A stretch of 64,000 bases of DNA from Streptomyces sp. HNM0575. GTDB taxonomy: Bacteria; Actinomycetota; Actinomycetes; Streptomycetales; Streptomycetaceae. The stretch lies in assembly GCF_012726265.1 (NCBI RefSeq), contig NZ_JAASAG010000002.1:744001-808000 (forward strand). Direction: 5' to 3'. Both the position numbers and the translations under genes were made by a program. Shown here piece by piece: positions 9,311-17,049 of this stretch. The notes under the pieces were generated by a model. That model saw only the letters and a program-made list of their open reading frames with translations. It ran no database searches and was not told the origin of the DNA. Numbering within the stretch: the first letter of the stretch is position 1; each line of letters opens with the position of its first letter.

Positions 9311-9354
9311 GTGAGTGCTCCTTGACGGACAGATGGGCTAGACAAGCAGAAAGA

Positions 9355-9390
9355 GTAGCCGATCGAAGGACCGACCCCACAATCGGCTAC
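9355..9390 (-). promoter_or_regulatory. Hairpin between tRNA-Met and rpmG
   Basis: Perfect 9-bp arms GTAGCCGAT (9355-9363) and ATCGGCTAC (9382-9390) flank an 18-nt loop, between the 3' end of tRNA-Met and the rpmG start. It could be a processing or attenuation signal in a tRNA-rpmG transcript. A second small hairpin (ATCTCCC/GGGAGAT, 9492-9508) separates tRNA-Met from tRNA-Thr. Confidence 0.45.
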
Positions 9391-9401
9391 ATTCGGTGAA
9401 G

Positions 9402-9474
9402 TAGCGGTGACCGGACTTGAACCGGTGACACAGCGATTATGAGCCGCTTGCTCTACCGACTGAGCTACACCGCC
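9402..9474 (-). tRNA. tRNA-Met (anticodon CAT, elongator)
   Basis: 73-nt cloverleaf on the minus strand: acceptor GGCGGTG with CACCGCT, D arm with AGCTCAGTCGGTAGAGC, anticodon loop around CTCATAA, and T arm CCGGTTCAAGTCCGG. The paired first acceptor position and the lack of initiator-type anticodon stem Gs argue for the elongator form. Confidence 0.95.
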
Positions 9475-9520
9475 ACGATGCGCGGACTCCCATCTCCCGA
9501 CGGGAGATCTCACACATCAG

Positions 9521-9593
9521 AGCCCCAAAACGGAATCGAACCGTTGACCTTCTCCTTACCATGGAGACGCTCTGCCGACTGAGCTATTGGGGC
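9521..9593 (-). tRNA. tRNA-Thr (anticodon GGT)
   Basis: 73-nt cloverleaf on the minus strand: acceptor GCCCCAA pairs perfectly with TTGGGGC, anticodon stem TCTCC/GGAGA encloses ATGGTAA (GGT), and the T arm is ACGGTTCGATTCCGT. It is first in the tRNA-Thr, tRNA-Met, rpmG, MaoC, MaoC, murB run. Confidence 0.95.
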
Positions 9594-9793
9594 GAGCGGT
9601 GAAGACATTACACGCCTGACAGCCAAAGGTGAAATCCGTATCGCGCCCGTCCAGCACCCCTCGCGGGCCCTGCTCACAGGGTCTCATCCGGTGCCGTGGA
9701 ATGCCTCAACATCCCCTCGCACCACGTCAGTACGACTATTCGCCTCCTCCTCGCCGGTGCCCTGCGGGCGCCCTACTCTCTACTCACGCTGCG

Positions 9794-9805
9794 TGATCAT
9801 GATCA
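9794..9805. promoter_or_regulatory. 12-bp perfect palindrome before the amidohydrolase
   Basis: TGATCATGATCA is a perfect palindrome, AT-rich against the local background, ending 21 bp before the ATG at 9827. This is where a repressor could block transcription or translation. No cognate regulator is adjacent, so this is only a candidate operator. Confidence 0.35.
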
Positions 9806-9826
9806 TCCGCCGATGTGGGGAGTGCG

Positions 9827-11224
9827 ATGGCCGACAGCCAGTCAGAGGGGCCGGTGGACGGCGAGGGCTCCCGTGACGAATCCGACACGAACGGTGGCCC
9901 GGACGGCGGCCGGCAAGGCGGCGCGGGCAACTCGTCGAGCGGCTCCGGCGGCGCATCCGCCCGTGAACCCGCCGCCCCCCGCGACGACTCCCCCGACACC
10001 GCCTCCCCCCGCACCCTCATGCTGTGCGGCGCCCGTCTCGCCGACGGCCGCACCGTGGACGTACGGCTGGGAGGCGGCCGCATCGAGGCGGTCGGAACGG
10101 CCGGCAGCCTGGCGCGCCTCCCGCAGCCGGCGGGCGGTTCCCGGGTCGACCTCGCCGGTTATCTGCTGCTTCCGGCGCCGGCCGAGGCGCACGCCCACTA
10201 CGACACGGCGCTGACCGCCGTCTCCCCCGTCGCAGCCGGGCCGCCCCGCAGCGCCCCCGAGGACGTGCAGCGCCGTACGACCGAGGCGGCCCTGATGCAG
10301 CTCGGACTGGGCGCCACCGCGACCCGCACCCACGTGCACATCGGCGATGTCGCGGGACTGCGTTCGCTGGAGGCGGTGCTTCAGGCACGCCGTGCGCTGC
10401 GTGGGCTCGTCGAGCTGAGCACCGTGGCAGTGCCGCGGCTGCTGACCGGGGTCGCCGGTGCCGACGGTCTGTCGATGCTGCGGGACGCGGTGAAGATGGG
10501 CGCCTCAGTCATCGGCGGCTGCCCCGACCTCGACCCCGATCCGGCGGGCTACGTGGACGCGGTGCTGGAGGTCGCGGCCGAGCACGGCTGCCCCGTCGAT
10601 CTGCACACGGACGGCGGCGACCCGGCCCGGCTGTCCCGGCTCGCCGCCGCGGCGGGCGGGCTGCGGCCGGGGGTCGCGATCGGGCCTTGCGCGGGGCTCG
10701 CGAGGCTGCCGCACAAGGCGGCGGTGCGTACTGCGGAGCGGCTGGCCGCCGCCGGCGTCACGGTCGTGTGCCTGCCGCAGGGCAACTGCGGTGTGCTGGA
10801 ACGCCCTTCGCAGACGGCGCCTTCGCGGGTGGCGCCCGTACGGCTGCTGAGGGCGGCCGGTGTCACGGTCGCCGCCGGGGGCGGGGCGCTGCGGGACGCC
10901 GCCAACACCGTCGGCCGGGGCGACCCCCTGGAGGCCGCATATCTGCTGGCGTCGCACGGCGAGGCGAGTCCGGAGGCGTCGTACGAGGCGGTCTGCGCGC
11001 GGGCACGTACGACGATGGGCCTTCCGGAGGTGCGGGTGGAGGCCGGGTTCCCCGCCGAGCTGCTGGCGGTGCGGGGTACGGAGCTGGCGGGGGCGCTCTC
11101 GCTCGCGTACAGCAGAGTGGTGGTGCACCGGGGGCGTGTGGTCGCGCGTACCAGCGCGGTGCGCGAATTCTGCGACTTCACGGGTACGTCGGAGTTCGAT
11201 CTGCCGCGGCAGTCGCAGGGCTGA
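9827..11224 (+). CDS. Amidohydrolase, cytosine-deaminase-like
   Basis: 465 residues from the ATG at 9827 (GGGGAG 5 nt upstream). Residues 1-65 are a Gly/Ser/Asp-rich non-conserved tail. The metal-dependent hydrolase barrel follows: LMLCGARLADGRTVDVRLGG (small beta domain), then the metal-binding EAHAHYDTALT at about residue 127, THVHIGD, and HTDGGDP. These blocks match the cytosine deaminase/N-isopropylammelide group, which hydrolyses ring C-N bonds. The usual third histidine region is altered (GPCAGLARLPHKAA), so the substrate is uncertain. It probably stands alone or is followed by the NAD(P)-binding gene 86 bp downstream. Confidence 0.85.
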   Translation: MADSQSEGPVDGEGSRDESDTNGGPDGGRQGGAGNSSSGSGGASAREPAAPRDDSPDTASPRTLMLCGARLADGRTVDVRLGGGRIEAVGTAGSLARLPQPAGGSRVDLAGYLLLPAPAEAHAHYDTALTAVSPVAAGPPRSAPEDVQRRTTEAALMQLGLGATATRTHVHIGDVAGLRSLEAVLQARRALRGLVELSTVAVPRLLTGVAGADGLSMLRDAVKMGASVIGGCPDLDPDPAGYVDAVLEVAAEHGCPVDLHTDGGDPARLSRLAAAAGGLRPGVAIGPCAGLARLPHKAAVRTAERLAAAGVTVVCLPQGNCGVLERPSQTAPSRVAPVRLLRAAGVTVAAGGGALRDAANTVGRGDPLEAAYLLASHGEASPEASYEAVCARARTTMGLPEVRVEAGFPAELLAVRGTELAGALSLAYSRVVVHRGRVVARTSAVREFCDFTGTSEFDLPRQSQG

Positions 11225-11310
11225 CGAGCGGTCAGCCGGGCACGGAGGGCGGGTGGTCCCGCTCCGTGGGCGGCAGCGCGGCGCGCGCCGCCGTGACGTA
11301 CGGTCGGGGC

Positions 11311-11982
11311 ATGCGCACAGTCATCGCTGGTGGACACGGTCAGATCGCGCTGCGGCTGGAGCGGCTGCTCGCCGCGCGCGGCGACGAGGCTGCGGGAGTC
11401 ATCCGGAAACCGGAACAGGCCGACGATCTCCGGGCGGCGGGTGCCGAACCGGTGGTCTGCGACCTGGAGTCGGCGTCGGTGGACGAGGTCGCCGCGCATC
11501 TGGAGGGCGCGGACGCGGTGGTCTTCGCCGCCGGGGCCGGTCCGGGCAGCGGCGCGGAGCGCAAGGAGACTGTGGACCGCGCGGCGGCGGTGCTCTTCGC
11601 GGACGCGGCGGCACAGGCGGGGGTACGGCGCTACATCATCGTCTCGTCGATGGGGGCCGACGCCGGGCTGACCGAGCCGCCGCCCGGCACCGACCCGGTG
11701 TTCGCCGCGTACCAGCGGGCCAAGGGCGCCGCGGACGACGCCGTACGGGCGCGCGAGGACCTCGACTGGACGGTGCTGCGGCCGGGGCGGCTGACGAACG
11801 ACGCCGGTACGGGACGGGTGCGGCTCGCAGAGCGGACCAGGCGCGCGGAGGTGACGCGTGACGACGTCGCGGCGGTCATCGGTGCGCTGCTGCACGCTCC
11901 GGGCACGGCGGGTCTGACGCTCGAACTCATCGGCGGCGAGACCCCCGTCGACGAGGCGGTGGGGGCGGTCGCGCTGCGGTGA
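11311..11982 (+). CDS. NAD(P)-binding oxidoreductase (NmrA/BVR-B-like)
   Basis: 223 residues. Rossmann motif IAGGHGQIALRLERLL at the N-terminus with GxGxxA instead of the usual GATGxxG, RKPEQADDLRAAGAEPVVCD for the second cofactor segment, a conserved YIIVSSMGA block, and WTVLRPGRLTND. This is the same fold class as the protein at 5978-6622 and also lacks a clear classical catalytic Tyr/Lys pair, although YQRAKG is present in the right area. ATG at 11311. Function is limited to nucleotide binding; a reductase or redox-sensing role is possible. Confidence 0.85.
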   Translation: MRTVIAGGHGQIALRLERLLAARGDEAAGVIRKPEQADDLRAAGAEPVVCDLESASVDEVAAHLEGADAVVFAAGAGPGSGAERKETVDRAAAVLFADAAAQAGVRRYIIVSSMGADAGLTEPPPGTDPVFAAYQRAKGAADDAVRAREDLDWTVLRPGRLTNDAGTGRVRLAERTRRAEVTRDDVAAVIGALLHAPGTAGLTLELIGGETPVDEAVGAVALR

Positions 11983-12064
11983 GCGCCGGGCGGGCCTGAC
12001 GGACCCCCGATGCGGCTCGGCTCGGGTGACGGCAACGACAGCAGCGACGACGGCCCAGGACGGC

Positions 12065-13033
12065 TCAACTGCCCGCCGCGCGGCGGAGCTTGGCGAGCTC
12101 GGCGTTGAACTGGGCGCCCACGAGCAGCGCCAGGTTCGACATCCACAGCCAGACCAGGAAGACGACGATCCCCGCGAGCGATCCGTACAGCCGGTGGTAC
12201 GTGCCGACGTGCGAGGCGTACAGCGCGAAACCGAACGACGCGGCGAGCCACAGCAGCACCGCCAGCGCACCGCCGGGTGCGCGTCTGCGCACGCCGCGCG
12301 TCCCGGCGGGCCCCGTGCGGAAGACGACGAGCACGAGCACGGCGACCAGGCCCAGCAGAAGCAGCCACTTCATCGTGTTCCACGCGCCGACGGCGAAGGC
12401 GCCCATGCCGAGCAGGCCGCCCGCGGTGCGTGCGACCTCGCCGCTGAGCACGAGCACGAAGACGCTGGAGACGAGCAGCGCGAGCAGCGCCGTCGCGGTC
12501 AGCACGATCCGCGGGATCGTCCGCCACACCGGGCGGTGGTCCTCGACGCCGTGCATTCCGTGCAGCGCGCGCCGGAAGACGCTGAGGTAGCTGGAGGCGG
12601 ACCAGAGTGACCAGGCCGTGCCGAAGACGGCGAGCAGCCAGGCCGCGGTGCTCTGCGCCGCCATGTCCTTCAGCACGCCCGCCATCAACTCGCCGGACTG
12701 GGCGGGCAGGACGGTGGTGGCGCGGGCGATGAGCTCGCGGGTGGCATCCGTACCGATGAGGCCCACGGCGGAGACGGTGACGAGCAGGGCGGGGAAGATC
12801 GCGAGCACCGCGTAGTAGGTGAGGGCGGCGGCCCAGTCGGTGACGTCGTCGTTCCACACGGAGACGGGCGTACGGCGCAGGGCGGTGCGGCAGTCGGCGA
12901 GCGAGGGCAGGGAGCCGCGCGCGGCCGGCGCGGATGCGGGGGAAGGCGCCCGTGCCGCCGGGGCGGGGGCCGCCGAGGTGCCGGGTCCGTCCGGTCCCGG
13001 CCGGGCCTCTCCCCCGGTCACGCCAGTGCTCAC
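12065..13033 (-). CDS. YihY/virulence factor BrkB family membrane protein
   Basis: 322 residues from the GTG at 13033, which has GGAGGGG 6 nt upstream; longer in-frame openings lack such a site. After about 50 Ala/Pro-rich residues, the YihY domain shows WNDDVTDWAAALTYYAVLAI (the conserved AALxYY motif), about six membrane spans, WSLWSASSYLSVFRRAL and the final GSLAGIVVFLVWLWMSNLAL. The family was once called ribonuclease BN in error; members are inner-membrane proteins of unclear transport or secretion role. It is convergent with the gene ending at 11982 and divergent from the membrane protein at 13405. Confidence 0.92.
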   Translation of the reverse strand: MSTGVTGGEARPGPDGPGTSAAPAPAARAPSPASAPAARGSLPSLADCRTALRRTPVSVWNDDVTDWAAALTYYAVLAIFPALLVTVSAVGLIGTDATRELIARATTVLPAQSGELMAGVLKDMAAQSTAAWLLAVFGTAWSLWSASSYLSVFRRALHGMHGVEDHRPVWRTIPRIVLTATALLALLVSSVFVLVLSGEVARTAGGLLGMGAFAVGAWNTMKWLLLLGLVAVLVLVVFRTGPAGTRGVRRRAPGGALAVLLWLAASFGFALYASHVGTYHRLYGSLAGIVVFLVWLWMSNLALLVGAQFNAELAKLRRAAGS

Positions 13034-13322
13034 TCCGGTCCCCTCCACTTTGTTCTCTCCACCCGCTCCGGTGCTCGGCACGTACGCCTGCCGCGCGGGC
13101 GGCGCCGTCGTGATGCGGCTGGTAAGGCGTCTGGCCGGGTTGGCCCTGCCGGAAACATGGTGCGCACACGCCCTTCCGGGTCCGTACGGCGGGTCCGCGA
13201 CCGCACCCGGGAGGCGAGGACCGCGTACGGGACGGGACGGCCCGCGGACCTGCGGTGGCGGAACCCGCACTGCTGGACATGTGCTCCTGTACCGGCTCCG
13301 ACCTGCGGAAACGTCTCCGGTA

Positions 13323-13387
13323 GCAAGGTCTGGATATTCCGTTCAAACTGGTGCCTAAGCACCTGAACAGGTGAAGGCAGACCTTGC
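13323..13387 (+). promoter_or_regulatory. Structured 5' leader next to the 13405 ribosome site
   Basis: Outer arms GCAAGGTCTG (13323-13332) and CAGACCTTGC (13378-13387) are perfect complements. Inside them are two smaller hairpins, GGTGC/GCACC (13350-13363) and ACCTG/CAGGT (13361-13372), which overlap and so exclude each other. The 3' outer arm abuts the AGGAGGAGG ribosome site of the next gene. The fold could control access to that site. The 13034-13322 stretch holds no gene that I can support; it carries the promoter regions of the two divergent membrane-protein genes. Confidence 0.45.
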
Positions 13388-13404
13388 AGGAGGAGGGTCT
13401 CGAC

Positions 13405-13860
13405 ATGGCAACTCATGCCGCCGGTGGCGGAGCACACGCGGGCACCGCCGTGCGCCATACAGGCAAGCCGACGACGATGTTCAGCGGCTGGACGAAGCTG
13501 GCCGGTGCGCTGATGTTCTTCGGCGGACTGCTCGCCGTTTCCTCAGGTGTCGCAGCCCTGCGCGAGGACGCCGTATTCGCGTCGACGCGAAGCTACGCGT
13601 TCGACTACAGCCTCACGGGCTGGGGATGGGTCCATCTCTTCCTGGGCGCCGCGATCGCGGTGGCCGGCATCGCCGTGATGTTGACGGGCGCAACGTGGGC
13701 GCGATGGGTCGGCATAGTGCTGGCCGGCCTGGGCATGATCGCCAGCTTCATGTGGCTGCCCTACTTCCCGCTCTGGGCAGTGATCACGCTGGCGGTGGAC
13801 GTGTTCATCATCTGGGCACTGTGCGCGGGGATGAACCGATCGCCCGCACAGACGACGTAG
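13405..13860 (+). CDS. Four-span membrane protein, DUF7144-like
   Basis: 151 residues from the ATG at 13405 with an excellent AGGAGGAGGG site. After about 30 polar residues there are four predicted membrane spans (LAGALMFFGGLLAVSSGVAA, WVHLFLGAAIAVAGIAVML, WVGIVLAGLGMIASFMWL, LWAVITLAVDVFIIWALC). The FSGWTKLAGALMFFGG opening and the WARWVGIVLAG block match a small actinobacterial family (I believe DUF7144) often annotated only as membrane protein. No function is known. It is isolated by a structured leader before and a strong terminator after, so it is probably monocistronic. Confidence 0.85.
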   Translation: MATHAAGGGAHAGTAVRHTGKPTTMFSGWTKLAGALMFFGGLLAVSSGVAALREDAVFASTRSYAFDYSLTGWGWVHLFLGAAIAVAGIAVMLTGATWARWVGIVLAGLGMIASFMWLPYFPLWAVITLAVDVFIIWALCAGMNRSPAQTT

Positions 13861-13873
13861 CACCGCTCAACTG

Positions 13874-13909
13874 GCGGCCCCGGACCGGAAGTTACCGGTC
13901 CGGGGCCGT
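13874..13909 (+). terminator. Terminator after the membrane protein gene
   Basis: Perfect 14-bp arms, CGGCCCCGGACCGG (13875-13888) and CCGGTCCGGGGCCG (13895-13908), enclose a 6-nt loop 14 bp past the stop. It insulates the following catabolic cluster. Confidence 0.85.
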
Positions 13910-14040
13910 CGTACGTGCGGGCACGGGCGGGCCCCGCCCGGCGGTTCGCGACGCGAGAGCCGGCGCAGCCCCCGAGGGGCTCGGCGCCCCGGGCGCGCCA
14001 GTCGCGGACCGAAGCCCGCAACCGGTCGCCGTCCGACCTC

Positions 14041-14070
14041 TTGTCACTTTCACGCGGGTGTGAGTACGCT
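14041..14070 (+). promoter_or_regulatory. Putative vegetative promoter of the catabolic cluster
   Basis: TTGTCA (14041-14046) and TACGCT (14065-14070) are spaced 18 bp apart and fit a HrdB-type -35/-10 pair. The predicted transcription start would fall at or just inside the tandem operator repeats that follow, a layout typical of LacI-type repression. Confidence 0.5.
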
Positions 14071-14073
14071 CCC

Positions 14074-14100
14074 TGAAACGCTTTACAGAAACGCTTTACA
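14074..14100 (+). promoter_or_regulatory. Tandem operator repeats before the catabolic cluster
   Basis: The 13-mer GAAACGCTTTACA occurs twice with no spacer (14075-14087 and 14088-14100), just upstream of the AGGAGG of the first gene. With the preceding T, TGAAACGCTTTACA matches 11 of 14 bases of TGTAATCCTTTACA, found on the minus strand before the LacI regulator gene (21497-21510). This makes it the likely binding site of that regulator. Confidence 0.65.
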
Positions 14101-14113
14101 GCAGGAGGTTCGG

Positions 14114-15007
14114 ATGGCCGACGCCGACTACGTGAACGAGGACGCCGACACGGAGCGCAAGCACAACCTCCTCGCGATGTCCTACGCCGAGGTGACGGAG
14201 CGGCTGAGCGAGGCGAACCAGGACGTCGCCCTCATCGCGCTCGGCAGCACGGAGAAGCACGGGGCGCACATCCCGCTCGGCACGGACAGCTACGTGACCA
14301 TGGAGGTGGTCAAGCGGGCGGCCGAGGCCGCCGACGTCGTGTACTCGCCGCTGGTGCCGTTCGGCTACTCGCCGCACCACATGGGCAGGCACCTCGAGGG
14401 CGCCGGCACGATCACGCTGCGGGCCGAGACGTACCGCCGGATCATGAGCGACATCGCCCGCAGCCTCATCTTCCACGGCTACAAGCGACTGATCTTCGTC
14501 AGCCACCACGGCTCGAACGTCAAGCCGATCGACGAGATCATGCGGCAGCTCCGCTACGACACCGGCGCCTTCGTCTCCTACTACAAGACACCGACGGAGC
14601 GCGATGCCTCGGTGATCCAGGACCTCTTCGACAACCCGCCCGAGGAGACCCCGGGCTGGCACTCCAGCGAGCTGGAGACCTCCGCGCTGATGGCCACCGC
14701 CGACGGCCTCGTGAACATGGACCGGGCGGTCGAGGACCGGGCGCACGCACCGGCGTACATGACCGAGGCGTTCTCCAAGATCGACGGGACCGCGACGGTG
14801 AAATTCCAGGGCTCGGAGAACATCTGGGTGCCGATGGAGCACCACGAGTACTGCGACACGGCGGTCATCGGCAATCCGTTCCGCTCCGACAAGGAGAAGG
14901 GGCTGAAGATGCTGGACCGCATGGCCGACCACCTCACGGCCTACGTGGAGGAAGTCCGCAAGTTCGACGTCGAGGTGACCTACAGCGACTACCCGACCCG
15001 CGCCTGA
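14114..15007 (+). CDS. Creatininase-family amidohydrolase
   Basis: 297 residues, ATG at 14114 with AGGAGG 5 nt upstream. Creatininase-fold enzymes are metal-dependent hydrolases of cyclic or linear amides (creatinine, mycofactocin precursor, formamidopyrimidine). Seen: IALGSTEKHGAHIPLGTDSY (metal-binding Glu and His), FGYSPHHMGRHLEGAGTITL, VSHHGSNVKPIDEI and GWHSSELETSALMA (further metal Glu). All expected metal ligands appear present. It is the first gene of a five-gene plus-strand operon; with an aldolase and permease downstream, its natural substrate may be a lactone or amide of a sugar-acid-like compound rather than creatinine. That last step is inference. Confidence 0.88.
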   Translation: MADADYVNEDADTERKHNLLAMSYAEVTERLSEANQDVALIALGSTEKHGAHIPLGTDSYVTMEVVKRAAEAADVVYSPLVPFGYSPHHMGRHLEGAGTITLRAETYRRIMSDIARSLIFHGYKRLIFVSHHGSNVKPIDEIMRQLRYDTGAFVSYYKTPTERDASVIQDLFDNPPEETPGWHSSELETSALMATADGLVNMDRAVEDRAHAPAYMTEAFSKIDGTATVKFQGSENIWVPMEHHEYCDTAVIGNPFRSDKEKGLKMLDRMADHLTAYVEEVRKFDVEVTYSDYPTRA

Positions 15008-15042
15008 CCCCGACCGGCCGACAGGCCAAGGAGGTTTCCCTC

Positions 15043-15720
15043 ATGGAGAACGGAGCCGAGGACGTCCGGGTCGCACCCGGGCTGCTCCGTGCGCTTCGGT
15101 CCGAGCTGGCCGCCGTCTCCAGGCGTGGGTACGAACGCGGGCTGGTGCCCGGCGTCAGCGGCAACAACAGCCTGCGGGTGCCGGGTACCGAACTCCTCCT
15201 CATCAAGGCGACCGACTGCTGCCAGGGTGAGATGACCGAGGCGGAGACCGTGCTGATGTCCCTCTCGGGCGACGTACTCGACCCCGGGCGCAAGCCCTCG
15301 AAGGAATGGCTCTGGCACGCCGGGATCTACCGGGCCCGTCCGGAGGTCGGCGGAATCGTGCATCTGCATCCGCCGTACTCGGTGGCTTTCGCGGTCGCCG
15401 ACGAGGTGCCGATGCTGGTGCACGCCGCCGCGCGCGGACATCTGCGGGCGCTCGACAGCGTGGATCTGCTCCCCGCGGGTTCGCGTGAACTCGCGGACGC
15501 GGTGGTCGAGAAGTTCGCCGGTACGGAGATCCGGGGGCTGGTGATGCGGGAGCACGGCACCGTCACGGTCGGACCTGACGTACGTACGGCGTACTACCGC
15601 ACGGAATATCTGGAGGACGACGCGAAGGTGGCGCTGCTGGCCGCGCAGATAACCGGCGGGCCGCCGCGGGCGCTCCGTCTCGCGGAGGACAGCGCGCCGC
15701 ACGCGGAGGCCGAAGGGTGA
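15043..15720 (+). CDS. Class II aldolase/adducin family protein
   Basis: 225 residues, ATG at 15043 with AAGGAGG. This family includes L-fuculose-phosphate and L-ribulose-5-phosphate enzymes that use a divalent metal to cleave or epimerise sugars. Seen: GLVPGVSGNNSLRVPG (phosphate-loop region, although with NNS rather than the common GNxS), the metal-binding VHLHPPYSVAF (His-x-His), a Glu in the preceding segment (PSKEWLWHAGIY), and MREHGTVTVG for the third His. It sits 35 bp after the creatininase-like gene and 54 bp before the Tm-1-like gene. A retro-aldol cleavage or decarboxylation of the pathway intermediate is likely; substrate unknown. Confidence 0.88.
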   Translation: MENGAEDVRVAPGLLRALRSELAAVSRRGYERGLVPGVSGNNSLRVPGTELLLIKATDCCQGEMTEAETVLMSLSGDVLDPGRKPSKEWLWHAGIYRARPEVGGIVHLHPPYSVAFAVADEVPMLVHAAARGHLRALDSVDLLPAGSRELADAVVEKFAGTEIRGLVMREHGTVTVGPDVRTAYYRTEYLEDDAKVALLAAQITGGPPRALRLAEDSAPHAEAEG

Positions 15721-15774
15721 GCCGCCGCAGCTGAGACGCAGCAGCCGCCGACAGCCCCGGAGAGGAGGGACGGA

Positions 15775-17016
15775 GTGACACCGGTGATCGCGGTGGTGGC
15801 CACCTTGGACACCAAGCACGAGGAGGCGGCCTTCCTGGCGGGAGAGCTGCGCGACCACGGCTGCCGTCCGCGCATCGTCGACGTCGGCGTCCGCAGCGGC
15901 GAGGCGGAGAGCCGCCTCGCCGACGTGGACGCGTCGGCCGTGGCCTCCGCCGCCGGTGAACTCCTCGCCGATCTGCGGGAGTTCACCCGCAGGGACCGTG
16001 CGATGGCCGCGATGGCCGCCGGCGCGGGCGAGATCCTGCGCGAGTGGCACGGCCGGGACGCACTGCACGGTGTGCTGGGCGTCGGCGGCAACCAGGGCAC
16101 CGCGCTGGCCGCCGGCGCCATGCGGTCGCTCCCCTTCGGACTGCCGAAGTACGTCGTCTCCACCGTCGCGTCGGGCGACCTGCGCGGCTTCATCGGGGAC
16201 AGCGACATCACCTTCGCCTTCTCCGTCGGCGACCTGCTCGGCGGCCCCAACCTGATCACCGGCACCGTGCTGCGCCAGGCCGCGGCGGCCGTCGCGGGCA
16301 TGGCCCGGTGCGCGCCTCCCGGCCGTACGGAAGGCGGGCGGCTGGTGGCCGTCACCGCGTTCGGCAATACGCACGACGCCGTGACGACGGCGATCGGCCG
16401 GCTGCGGGAGCAGGGAATCGACGTCGTGCCGTTCCACGCGTCGGGGGCCTCCGGCTCGGCCATGGAGCGTTTCGTACGCGAAGGGCTCTTCGACGGAGTG
16501 CTCGACCTGACGACGCACGAACTGCTCGCCGAGCTGTATCCGGCGGACATCTACACCCCCGTACGACCCGGCAGGCTCACCGCCGCAGGAGAAGTGGGAA
16601 TCCCACAGGTGGTGCTTCCGGGTGGGCTCGAGTACCACTGTTTCGCAGCGGCGGACACCATCCCCGAGCCGATGAGGGACCGCCCGATCCACCATCACAA
16701 CCCCAACAACACCAATGTGCGGGCGAACGCCGACGAACTGGCCGAAGTCGCACGCACCATGGCCGCACGGCTGGGCGCCTCCAGAGCGCCCGTGACCGTG
16801 TTCGTCCCGGAACTCGGCTGGTCACACGCCGGCTCACCGGGCGGGCCCCTTCACGACCCCGAAGCCAACGCCCGGTTCGCCGACGAACTCGGCGCGGCCG
16901 CACCGGAGACCGTCCGGATCGAGCGGCTGCACACGACGATCAACGAACCGGAGCTGGCGAGGCGCGCCGCCGACGAACTCGTGCGGCTGCTCTCCGAGGC
17001 CGGGGACGACATCTGA
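15775..17016 (+). CDS. Tm-1-like ATP-binding domain protein (UPF0261)
   Basis: 413 residues from the GTG at 15775 (GAGGAGGGA upstream). UPF0261 proteins share the fold of the N-terminal domain of tomato Tm-1. The conserved opening VVATLDTKHEEAAFL is present, followed by GVGGNQGTALAAGAMR, PKYVVSTVASGD and the strongly conserved VLPGGLEYHCF and NPNNTNVRANADEL blocks in the second half. No enzyme activity is firmly established for bacterial members, although they recur in sugar- or aromatic-acid catabolic clusters. In some genomes the partner is a TIM-barrel PEP-hydrolase-like protein; none is present here. It is central to the uncharacterised cluster. Confidence 0.9.
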   Translation: MTPVIAVVATLDTKHEEAAFLAGELRDHGCRPRIVDVGVRSGEAESRLADVDASAVASAAGELLADLREFTRRDRAMAAMAAGAGEILREWHGRDALHGVLGVGGNQGTALAAGAMRSLPFGLPKYVVSTVASGDLRGFIGDSDITFAFSVGDLLGGPNLITGTVLRQAAAAVAGMARCAPPGRTEGGRLVAVTAFGNTHDAVTTAIGRLREQGIDVVPFHASGASGSAMERFVREGLFDGVLDLTTHELLAELYPADIYTPVRPGRLTAAGEVGIPQVVLPGGLEYHCFAAADTIPEPMRDRPIHHHNPNNTNVRANADELAEVARTMAARLGASRAPVTVFVPELGWSHAGSPGGPLHDPEANARFADELGAAAPETVRIERLHTTINEPELARRAADELVRLLSEAGDDI

Positions 17017-17049
17017 TGGCACGAGCACCCACCTGAGGTGAGTTCGACG

